Shown here one piece after another: positions 1 to 6,212 of a DNA stretch of 9,510 nucleotides. How positions within the stretch are numbered: position 1 is the first letter of the stretch; each line of letters starts with the position of its first letter. This stretch comes from an uncultured Phycisphaerales bacterium. Lineage in GTDB: Bacteria > Planctomycetota > Phycisphaerae > Phycisphaerales > UBA1924. The position numbers were made by a program, and so were the translations under genes. Location: NCBI GenBank assembly GCA_937871415.1, contig CALMQD010000417.1:1-9510 (forward strand), in the 5' to 3' direction. The notes below the pieces were generated by a model. That model was not told the DNA's origin and did not search any database. It saw only the letters and a list, made by a program, of their open reading frames with translations.

Positions 1-1901
1 TCGTCGTAGTTGAAGAACGTCTCGACACCGAAATCCGGCGCGGCGTGGCCGTGGAGGTGCTCGTGCGGGTGGTCGTGATCGCGCCCGCCGGTCGCGGGCG
101 CTTCGGCGTCGACCCGCAGGCCGGTCGCCATCGACTCGGGCGGGCCGTAGGGCCCGACGATGTTGCCGGGGTTGAGCAGGCACAGGGGGTCGAACGCGCT
201 CTTGACGGCGCGGAACGCCGCGACCAGTTCGGACCCGAAGAAGCGCTCGATGAGCGGGCCGCGAACCTTCCCGTCGCCGTGCTCGCCCGACATGATGCCG
301 CCGCAGGCGCGGGCGAGGTCGGCGACTTCGACCGCGATGCGGACCATGCGCTCGCGATCGGCGGGGTCGTGCAGGTCGATCATCGGGCGGACGTGCAGGA
401 CGCCGACGGAGGCGTGGGCCCAGTAGGCGGCCCGGGTGCCGTGGCTCGCGACGATCTTCTTGAACTCGCGGACGAACTCGGCGAGCCGCTCGACGGGGAC
501 GGCGTTGTCCTCGACGAAGGTGATCGGCTTGCGGGCGCCGGGCAACCCGTGCAGCAGCGGCTCGCCGGCCTTTCGCAGCGCCCAGGCCTTGAGCATCGCG
601 CCCGCGTCGGTAGAGGTCGAAACACCGCCGGGCAGGAGCCCCGGGAGCGTTCCGAGCAGTCGCGATGTCTTCTCGAACGCCTCTCCGAGCTGCTGAGCGG
701 GCGGGATCCCTGCGTGGCCCGGCGCCGGCTCGAAGGCGAAGAACTCGACATAGAGGACGGCCTTGGGCTCGTTGCGCTCGGCGCTCGCGCCGGGGAGGAG
801 TTCGACGTACCGCCGGTACTCGATGTTGCCCCGCGCCGCGTCGAGCACCACGTCGTCGAGCAGTTCGACCGCCGAGAGCCCCAGGGGCAGTCCGAGGCTC
901 AGCAGCGGCTGCACGGCGTCGATCGCGGCCTCGAGCGTCGAGAACGACGCGACGAGCAGGCCCTTCTTCGCCGGCGTGGGCATGAGGCGCACGCGCGCGC
1001 GGGTGGTGAGCGCGAGCGTGCCCTCGCTGCCGCACAGCAGCGGCGCAAGGTCGAGCGTCTCCGCCGTGGCGCCGGCGTCGATCTGCGCAAGGATCATGTC
1101 GAGCGCGTAGCCGGCGTTGCGGCGGATGGTGCGCGGGAAGCGCTCACGGATGAGCGGAGCGACGGACAGAACGGTGTCGATCACGCGCTGGGCCAGCGCC
1201 GCGATCGCCGGGTCGCGCCGGGCAGCGCCGGGCGCTCCGCCTCGCTCCAGCCACGCGCGACGACCCGGAGAAGCGGGATCGGCGAGGGCGGCCTCGATGG
1301 CGAGGATGTTCTCGCTCGTGCGTCCGTAGCGGATGGAGCGCGCCCCCGCGGCGTTGTTGCCCAGGCACCCGCCGATGCACGCCTGGCGGCTCGTCGCCGG
1401 ATCGGGCGCGAAGAACAGCCGCTCGCCGCGCCGCGCCAGTTCCTCGTTGAGTTCGTCGACGGTGCATCCCGGCTCCACCTCGACGTAGTGGCCCTGCCAC
1501 GCGCCCGGCCGCGCCGGATCCGAGGCCACCCCCGCGACACGCTGCACCGGGCCGATCGACCGGCAGTGCGGCGAGAGGTCGAGAACGATGGCTCGGTTCG
1601 TGCACTGACCGGCGAGCGACGTGCCCCCGCCCCGCGGGAGAAGGGGCGCCCGGTGCTTCACGCACCACTCCAGCACGCGTGCGGCGTCGTCGACGCTCGC
1701 CGGGACCACGACGCCCAGCGGCTCCTGCTGATACAGCGATGCGTCGGTGGAGTAGAGCAACCGGTCGTGGCGCGAGAATCGGACCTGCGAGCCGGTGCCT
1801 CGCAGCAGTTCAACCAGGTCGGCTTCCATCGCGTCTTCGTCCGCGCGCCGCCCCGGCGCGGGGCTAAGGGGACGAGCGGGAAGCACGGGCAACGTGGGCA
1901 T
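1..1901 (-). CDS. FAD-linked oxidase, D-2-hydroxyacid dehydrogenase type (C-terminus outside window)
   Basis: Translating the minus strand from the ATG at 1901 gives 633 residues with no stop, so the gene continues past the left edge. Visible motifs fit an FAD-binding PCMH-fold oxidase: PRGGGTSLAGQ (residues 89-99, FAD pyrophosphate loop), GGCLGNNAAG (177-186), YGRTSEN (192-198), GSEGTL (291-296), and SGEHGDG (539-545) in the substrate-cap domain, followed by a FDPLCLLNPGNIV-like end of the oxidase module. Members oxidise D-lactate, glycolate or D-2-hydroxyglutarate and pass electrons to a carrier. The reading frame continues after the oxidase module, as in the roughly 1000-residue YdiJ-type proteins that carry a C-terminal iron-sulfur domain; that domain is inferred, not seen. 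An in-frame TGA at 1920-1922 leaves ATG 1901 as the first possible ATG; Met25 (1829) is an alternative. There is no Shine-Dalgarno sequence. Exact substrate unknown. Confidence 0.9.
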   Translation of the reverse strand, partial: MPTLPVLPARPLSPAPGRRADEDAMEADLVELLRGTGSQVRFSRHDRLLYSTDASLYQQEPLGVVVPASVDDAARVLEWCVKHRAPLLPRGGGTSLAGQCTNRAIVLDLSPHCRSIGPVQRVAGVASDPARPGAWQGHYVEVEPGCTVDELNEELARRGERLFFAPDPATSRQACIGGCLGNNAAGARSIRYGRTSENILAIEAALADPASPGRRAWLERGGAPGAARRDPAIAALAQRVIDTVLSVAPLIRERFPRTIRRNAGYALDMILAQIDAGATAETLDLAPLLCGSEGTLALTTRARVRLMPTPAKKGLLVASFSTLEAAIDAVQPLLSLGLPLGLSAVELLDDVVLDAARGNIEYRRYVELLPGASAERNEPKAVLYVEFFAFEPAPGHAGIPPAQQLGEAFEKTSRLLGTLPGLLPGGVSTSTDAGAMLKAWALRKAGEPLLHGLPGARKPITFVEDNAVPVERLAEFVREFKKIVASHGTRAAYWAHASVGVLHVRPMIDLHDPADRERMVRIAVEVADLARACGGIMSGEHGDGKVRGPLIERFFGSELVAAFRAVKSAFDPLCLLNPGNIVGPYGPPESMATGLRVDAEAPATGGRDHDHPHEHLHGHAAPDFGVETFFNYD

Positions 1902-2084
1902 GGTGGATTGTCGGCGGGGTCAGCCCGAGAAGGCACAAGGAAAGGGGGTAAACCGTCGAATTGGCCGTTATCGTGCCTAACGACCGATATTTGAAGGACT
2001 TAGAAGCAAGTGTATCCGGTGCCGCAGGCACGGACATTCCCCGGCATTCGAGTGATCCCCCGAAGTTGCAGCGGCCGCTTGTTT

Positions 2085-2101
2085 ACACCCGGAACGGGTG
2101 T
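2085..2101 (+). terminator. Possible plus-strand terminator hairpin
   Basis: ACACCCG (2085-2091) pairs perfectly with CGGGTGT (2095-2101) around a three-base GAA loop, and on the plus strand it is followed by TATTTTCG. That is the shape of a weak intrinsic terminator reading rightwards. No annotated plus-strand gene lies upstream of it, so either an unseen small transcript from 1902-2084 ends here or the hairpin has another role. On the minus strand the downstream bases are AAACAAG, so it would not work in that direction. Confidence 0.35.
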
Positions 2102-2262
2102 TATTTTCGTCACACGGGAGGCCTGACGCCTTCCGGATGAGGAAGAGAGACCGCTGCGGCGCGCAGACTGCTTTCCCTCAAACAACTCGGCCCACATGCC
2201 GGCACCCGCCGGACGAGTGTGCCTCACTCCACGTTCTCTCGCGTCCCACAACAACGACGCGT

Positions 2263-2297
2263 CAAACACCCCGGCTGAGGGCAGCCGGGGTCGTTTG
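2263..2297 (-). terminator. Intrinsic terminator of the protease-tsaD-GGQ operon, possibly bidirectional
   Basis: CCCCGGCTG (2269-2277) and CAGCCGGGG (2282-2290) form a perfect 9-bp stem with an AGGG loop. The stem extends outward through A-T, then CAAAC (2263-2267) with GTTTG (2293-2297), leaving one bulged C. It lies 78 bases downstream of the GGQ gene stop on the minus strand, the expected place for the end of that operon. Read leftwards the tail is TGTTTGACG; read rightwards it is TCGTTTGTTTCT, which is richer in T, so it could also stop plus-strand transcription. Confidence 0.65.
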
Positions 2298-2312
2298 TTT
2301 CTGGAGCGTGCA

Positions 2313-2342
2313 TGCCCCGAGCCCCGGCGCGAGTGCGGGGCA
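2313..2342. other. GC-rich hairpin downstream of the GGQ gene
   Basis: TGCCCCG (2313-2319) pairs with CGGGGCA (2336-2342). A second copy of the left arm, GCCCCG (2321-2326), can pair with the same right arm, giving two alternative stems. It lies between the GGQ gene stop and the operon terminator, so it would be in the 3' untranslated region of that mRNA, next to a small CGCC-GAGA-GGCG hairpin (2351-2362). A role in mRNA stability is a guess; it may be chance in such GC-rich DNA. Confidence 0.3.
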
Positions 2343-2367
2343 AGTCCGGGCGCCGAGAGGCGAGGCG

Positions 2368-2931
2368 TCACTTGAGTTCGTGCTCGCCCCGGGCGCGACG
2401 CTGCTCGTTGAGGTACCGCAGTGCCGCCGGATGATCCTTCACGAGTTTGATCAGCTGGCTCGTGGTGCTCCCGAGCCGGAGCGCGGCCTTGGCGACGTCC
2501 CACCTCGCCGCGGCGATCACGTCGAGCGCCTCGGCGAGCATCGCGGGATAGTCGTCGTGCTCGGGGCTGCAGGCGATCCGCCCGTTCCGAACGCGCGAGC
2601 GGAACAGGCCGGACCCGATCTCACCCACGGGCACGGGCGTTCGGACGTGGATCGCCAGCAGAAGCCGGAGGCGGCGGAGCGCGACGGACTTGTTCTCGCT
2701 CTGGCTGCGGCGTTCGTCGGCGCGGGCCTCCACGTCCGCGGGCTTGTAGCGGACGAAGACCTGGGTCTCGACCTTGTTGCGGTGCTGACCTCCCGGGCCG
2801 CCGGTGGCGCGCCCCGTGCCGATCTCGCAGTGCTTGAGCAGTTCCGGCACGTCGAGGCACGACGGGTGCGTCCAGCGCCAGTTCGGGTCGGTGCGTTTCG
2901 CGTGGTCGTGATGGGGATCGGTCGGGTGCAT
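2368..2931 (-). CDS. Release-factor-like GGQ protein, planctomycete type
   Basis: The gene encodes 187 residues. The GGQ motif that enters the ribosomal peptidyl-transferase centre is G47-G48-Q49 in GGPGGQHRNKVET, followed by the family-typical RSQSENKSVALRRLRL (about 75-90). This is the peptidyl-tRNA hydrolysis domain of class I release factors, without the stop-codon-recognition domains of RF1/RF2 (about 360 residues), so a rescue or release role like ArfB or RF-H is inferred. ArfB ends in a short basic tail. This protein instead has a 65-residue helical extension (122-187) containing DVAKAALRLGSTTSQLIKL, which resembles a Fis-like helix-turn-helix. I recall similar proteins from planctomycetes. 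Its ATG at 2931 shares one base with the tsaD stop (TGATG), and no Shine-Dalgarno sequence is visible, so translation is probably coupled to tsaD. It is the last gene of the operon. Confidence 0.88.
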   Translation of the reverse strand: MHPTDPHHDHAKRTDPNWRWTHPSCLDVPELLKHCEIGTGRATGGPGGQHRNKVETQVFVRYKPADVEARADERRSQSENKSVALRRLRLLLAIHVRTPVPVGEIGSGLFRSRVRNGRIACSPEHDDYPAMLAEALDVIAAARWDVAKAALRLGSTTSQLIKLVKDHPAALRYLNEQRRARGEHELK

Positions 2932-4067
2932 CAGGAGCCCGTGGTGGGGACCGCGCCGGTGGACCAGGGATCACCGATCCGGTCTCGCTCGAGCCAGAGG
3001 GCCGAACCGAGCCCGGCGATCATCGCCGCGTTATCGAGGCAGTATTCCAGCGCGGGGAGGACCACGGGCAGGCGACGTTCGGCGGCGAGGCGCTCGAGTT
3101 CGGACCGGAGGAGCGAGTTGGCGCTGACGCCGCCGCCGACGAGCAACGCGCGGCAGTGCGGGTAACGCTCGAGCGCGCGCCCGAGCTTGAGCACGATCGT
3201 GGCGACGGCGGCGCGCTGGAAAGTCGCGGCGACCTGCGCGGCCGGACGCGTGACCGGGTCGGGCTCGCCGCGCGCCAACCGCTTGTCTTTGACGCGCCGG
3301 CTCTCGGGCACGCCCCGGTAGGCGTAGAGCGCGGCGGTCTTGAGGCCGGAGAATGAGAAGTCGAGCGAGTCGGGCGCGATGCGCGCGATCGGGAAGCCGT
3401 CGCGATCGGGCTCGAGCGCGGCCGCCGCGTGCGCTGCGGCGAGCCGATCGAGGCTCGGACCCCCGGGGAACGGAAGGCCCAGGATCGCGGCGACCTTGTC
3501 GTACGCCTCGCCGATCGCGTCGTCGATCGTGCCGGCGATGCGTGTGCACCGGGTGGGCGATTGGCAGAGATAGAGCGACGTGTGCCCCCCCGAAATCACC
3601 AGCCCCAGCGCCGGGAAGAGCTCTTCGACCGGGCGCAACGGCGCCGGGTCGCAGTCTCGCCCCAGCAGGCCGGCGTAGAGGTGCGCGTGCACGTGGTCCA
3701 CCGCGATGAACGGAATGCCGAGCGACAGGGCCAGCCCCTTGGCGGCGGCGACGCCCACCAGGAGCGAACCGATCAGCCCCGGGCGGTTGCCGACGGCGAT
3801 CAACTCGATCTCGGTGAGCGAAACGCCCGCGGCCTCGAGCGCCCCGCGGACGACGGGCGTGATGCGCTCGGCGTGGGCCCGACTGGCGATCTCGGGAACG
3901 ACGCCCCGGTACTCCGCGTGCAGATCGTGCTGGCTCGCGATGATGTTCGACCGCACGCGGCGCGAGTCCTCGACGACGCTCGCGGCGGTCTCGTCGCAGC
4001 TGGTCTCGATCCCGAGCACCAGCCGGCGCGCTCCGCGTCGATGCCCGCTCGTCGGCCCGACGGTCAA
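2931..4067 (-). CDS. tsaD: tRNA N6-adenosine threonylcarbamoyltransferase TsaD
   Basis: TsaD transfers the threonylcarbamoyl group onto A37 of ANN-decoding tRNAs to make t6A, working in the cytoplasm with TsaB and TsaE. The 378-residue product shows the family signature throughout: LGIETSCDET (18-27), GVVPEIASRAHAERI (55-69), PGLIGSLLVG (96-105), the metal-binding histidines H125 and H129 in VDHVHAHLYAG, ISGGHT (158-163), IDDAIGEAYDK (181-191), DFSFSGLKT (236-244), GGGVSAN (311-317) and metal-binding D345 in YCLDNAAMI. It is about 40 residues longer than the E. coli protein, partly from a charged loop near 251-275. I chose the TTG start at 4067: it sits eight bases after GGAG (4079-4076) and overlaps the upstream protease stop as TTGA. 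GTG at 4019, just before the first motif, is the alternative. The frame is open far upstream, but that stretch is a shadow of the protease gene. Confidence 0.95.
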   Translation of the reverse strand: MTVGPTSGHRRGARRLVLGIETSCDETAASVVEDSRRVRSNIIASQHDLHAEYRGVVPEIASRAHAERITPVVRGALEAAGVSLTEIELIAVGNRPGLIGSLLVGVAAAKGLALSLGIPFIAVDHVHAHLYAGLLGRDCDPAPLRPVEELFPALGLVISGGHTSLYLCQSPTRCTRIAGTIDDAIGEAYDKVAAILGLPFPGGPSLDRLAAAHAAAALEPDRDGFPIARIAPDSLDFSFSGLKTAALYAYRGVPESRRVKDKRLARGEPDPVTRPAAQVAATFQRAAVATIVLKLGRALERYPHCRALLVGGGVSANSLLRSELERLAAERRLPVVLPALEYCLDNAAMIAGLGSALWLERDRIGDPWSTGAVPTTGS

Positions 4068-6124
4068 GGCTGCGGCTCCGACGGAGGCGTTTGGGGCTCG
4101 GGGTTGGGTGGCGCCGATGCCGAAGGATCCGTCGGGGCGTGGTCGGGCTCCTTCGGGGCGGTCGGATCGGGGCTCGGCGTCGGCGTCTGCGCGGCGGGCT
4201 TGATCGGCTCGACGTCCGCGTTGGCGAGCCAGCGCTCCAGGTCGCGCCCGGTGATGCGGAGCGTCGCGACGAGCTTGCCGTCCTTGTCGCGCACCTCCAC
4301 GGTGCCGTCGTTGAGCTTGAGATCGTCGCTCCACAGGTCGGCGACCTGGTGCGGCTTCTCGCCCGTTTCCGCGGCCTTCTCGAGGGCACGGGCGCGCTTG
4401 TCGAGACGCGCCAGCTCCATGGCGGTCAGACGTTCGGCCCTCTCCAGGTCGCGCAGTTCCTTGATGGCGATCTGGCCGTGCTGCGCCTGCACGTCGCTGA
4501 TCGGCTCGAACTTGCCCGTCGAGACTCGCGTCCGCATCACGCGGAGAGCCGCCGCCAGGGGCAGGTCCTTTGCTTCGTGTTCGACCCAGTCGGGGTCGGA
4601 CCATTGCTCCGCGGGCCGGTCGGCGCCCGGGTCGGCCCGCCGGCGAAGGACGTCGAGGTCGCGCCGGCGCGTAAGGCGATCGGCGAGCTGGTCGTCGGTC
4701 TCGGGAACGAAGAAACCCGGCGTCGGGTCGACGCCCCACTGCGTCGACTCGTCCTCGCGCTGGATCAGCCGCCCCGACGGGAGGTAGTAGCGCGCCGTGG
4801 TCAGTTTGACCTGCGCGTTGGTCTGGTGGCTCAGCGGCAGGACGGTCTGCACGAGCCCCTTGCCGAAGGTGCGCGAACCGAGGATCGTGGCTCGGTGGTG
4901 GTCCTGCAGCGCGCCCGAGACGATCTCGCTCGCCGAGGCGGAGAGGCCGTCGACCATGACGAGCAACGGCAGATCGGGGCTGACCTGCACGTAGCCGCTC
5001 GCGGGGTCGTGAGCCGTCGCCGCGATGGTCTGGTTCATCCCGAGCGCGTTGTTGCGTCCCTTGACCGAGACGATCGTGCCCGAGTCGATGAAGAGATCGG
5101 CGATCTCGATCGCGGCCTCGAACGCGCCGCCGGGGTTCTCGCGCAGGTCCAGGATCAGCCCTTGCAGTTCGCCCCCCGGCTTGCCGTCGGCGGTGGGTGC
5201 GGCGGCCTCGTTCATCGCCGCGGAGATCGCGTCGCTGAGTTCTTCCGCGGCGGTGGGCGTGAACTGAGACAGCCGGAAGTAGGCGATGCGCTTCTCGGGA
5301 TCGATGAGCCAGTTCCACCCGCCGTGCAGGTCGTCCGGGCCGGACTCCCGCAGTCGGTCGACGCCGCGCACGGAGCGCGACGTGATCTGGGCGCGCTTGA
5401 TGTCGAAGGGGATCTCCTGCCCGTCGCGGAGGACGGTGAAGTGCACGGGCTCGCCCTCCTTGCCGACCAGGAGCTTGACGCAGTCGTCGACGGGCTTGTT
5501 GTAGGTGCTCTCGTCGCCGATCTTGATGATGCGGTCGTTGGGGAGGACGCCCGCGAGCAGCGCCGGCGAGTCCTCCATCGGCGAAACGACCGTGAGCCAG
5601 CCGTCGCGCGACTCGACCTCGCACCCGATGCCGCAGTACTGGCCCGTCATTTCCTTCTCGAAGTTGTCCCGGTCGTCGGGCGGGATGTACTCGGCGTACG
5701 GGTCGTCGAGGCTCTCGATGAGCCCGTCGATCGCGCCGCGCACGAGCTCGTCGGGCTTCTTTTCCTCGACGAATCCGTAGCGGATGGTGTTGAAGACATC
5801 CTCGACCGGGCCCAGCGGTGGCGCGCCCAGCGCGGCGCTGACCGCGGGCAACCGGACCACGAACACCCCGCCCAGGAACGCGAGGATCATGAGCAGGACG
5901 GTGAGCCGAAACGCCGCACCGCGCGAGCGCGGCGAGCGCGATGCACCGCGGGAGCGCGGGCCGGAAGCGATCGGTTCCATGAGCAATGCCCGAGGGTCAG
6001 CGGCGTCGCCCGCGAACGCCGGCCCGTCGAAGGGCGCGTGGGCAGGGTCGGGGCGGCGGCGGGACGCCGGGGAGTCGTTTGCGGATTCGGACATGACTGG
6101 GTCCACGGGTGGGGTGGCGAGCAT
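4064..6124 (-). CDS. S41 family C-terminal processing protease with PDZ domain
   Basis: The gene encodes 686 residues from ATG 6124, or 676 from the in-frame ATG at 6094. A polar, Arg/Ser-rich cytoplasmic tail (1-70) precedes one membrane segment (about 72-98), so the rest should face the periplasm. A PDZ-like domain follows (about 160-245; GIGCEVES, SPALLAGVLPNDRIIKIG). The S41 peptidase core then shows ILDLRENPGG (324-333), the nucleophile region GLSASASE with Ser397, and TFGKGLVQ with Lys422 and Gln426. The 25- and 4-residue spacings match those in Prc (S452/K477/Q481). CTPs trim or degrade envelope proteins from their C-termini. The roughly 200-residue C-terminal region (480-640) is charged and helical, and 641-686 is a Pro/Thr/Ser/Glu tail. 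The gene heads the operon, and its TGA overlaps the tsaD TTG. Natural substrates are unknown. Confidence 0.93.
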   Translation of the reverse strand: MLATPPVDPVMSESANDSPASRRRPDPAHAPFDGPAFAGDAADPRALLMEPIASGPRSRGASRSPRSRGAAFRLTVLLMILAFLGGVFVVRLPAVSAALGAPPLGPVEDVFNTIRYGFVEEKKPDELVRGAIDGLIESLDDPYAEYIPPDDRDNFEKEMTGQYCGIGCEVESRDGWLTVVSPMEDSPALLAGVLPNDRIIKIGDESTYNKPVDDCVKLLVGKEGEPVHFTVLRDGQEIPFDIKRAQITSRSVRGVDRLRESGPDDLHGGWNWLIDPEKRIAYFRLSQFTPTAAEELSDAISAAMNEAAAPTADGKPGGELQGLILDLRENPGGAFEAAIEIADLFIDSGTIVSVKGRNNALGMNQTIAATAHDPASGYVQVSPDLPLLVMVDGLSASASEIVSGALQDHHRATILGSRTFGKGLVQTVLPLSHQTNAQVKLTTARYYLPSGRLIQREDESTQWGVDPTPGFFVPETDDQLADRLTRRRDLDVLRRRADPGADRPAEQWSDPDWVEHEAKDLPLAAALRVMRTRVSTGKFEPISDVQAQHGQIAIKELRDLERAERLTAMELARLDKRARALEKAAETGEKPHQVADLWSDDLKLNDGTVEVRDKDGKLVATLRITGRDLERWLANADVEPIKPAAQTPTPSPDPTAPKEPDHAPTDPSASAPPNPEPQTPPSEPQP

Positions 6125-6212
6125 CAGGGCAAGGGTAAGCGGGGATCGCCGGACTGAACGGTCTGCTCTGCCGGTGATACCCGCCCGCCCGACCTATCGT
6201 TCGCGGCTTTTT
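6125..6212. promoter_or_regulatory. Divergent control region between the protease operon and hflX
   Basis: These 88 bases separate two divergently transcribed genes, so both promoters should lie here. On the minus strand TACCCT (6137-6132) fits the -10 pattern TANNNT and lies seven bases before the protease ATG at 6124. On the plus strand TATCGT (6195-6200), four of six bases matching TATAAT, lies twelve bases before the hflX ATG. No good -35 element accompanies either, and neither start has a Shine-Dalgarno sequence. Short-leader or leaderless messages are possible but not shown. Confidence 0.35.

Larger units (their letters stand above)
1902..2367. other. Gene-free intergenic region with several hairpins
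   Basis: This 466-base gap separates the start of the oxidase gene from the end of the GGQ protein gene, both on the minus strand. It is visibly less GC-rich than its flanks, especially about 1930-2300. Long open frames cross it on both strands, but their translations are Arg/Ser/Pro-rich, match no family I recognise and run into neighbouring genes, so I do not call them. It contains a perfect 9-bp hairpin (2269-2290), a 7-bp hairpin followed by TATTTT (2085-2101), a 7-bp hairpin (2313-2342) and a small GAGA-loop hairpin (2351-2362). The oxidase promoter should lie in 1902-2084, but I see no convincing -35/-10 pair. I looked for tmRNA, SRP RNA and RNase P RNA and saw none. An unrecognised small RNA is possible. 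Confidence 0.6.

Noticed and set aside
45..1994. 649-codon plus-strand open frame
   Set aside because: It is antisense to the oxidase gene, whose minus-strand frame shows all family motifs. The plus-strand translation is Arg/Asp/Gly-rich with no recognisable domain.
2105..2150. CCGGAAGG on the minus strand, resembling the SRP RNA core
   Set aside because: The following AGCAGC and the complementary flanking arms of the SRP hairpin are missing.
2335..2365. GGGGCAAGTCCGGGC, resembling the P4 region of RNase P RNA
   Set aside because: The other conserved RNase P elements are absent within a plausible distance, and the segment abuts the GGQ gene end, leaving no room for the RNA.
2000..2503. 167-codon minus-strand open frame, including a shorter version from ATG 2196
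   Set aside because: It starts inside the GGQ gene in another frame, runs through the terminator hairpin, and its translation has no recognisable feature. Codon use is unlike the neighbours.
4068..5624. Upstream extension of the tsaD frame to give an 897-residue fusion
   Set aside because: Upstream of the first TsaD motif the translation is Arg/Ala-rich shadow of the protease gene. TTG 4067 gives a normal TsaD.
4091..6157. 688-codon plus-strand open frame opposite the protease
   Set aside because: It mirrors the protease codons in GC-rich DNA, and its translation is low in complexity with no motif. The minus strand has complete PDZ and S41 motifs.
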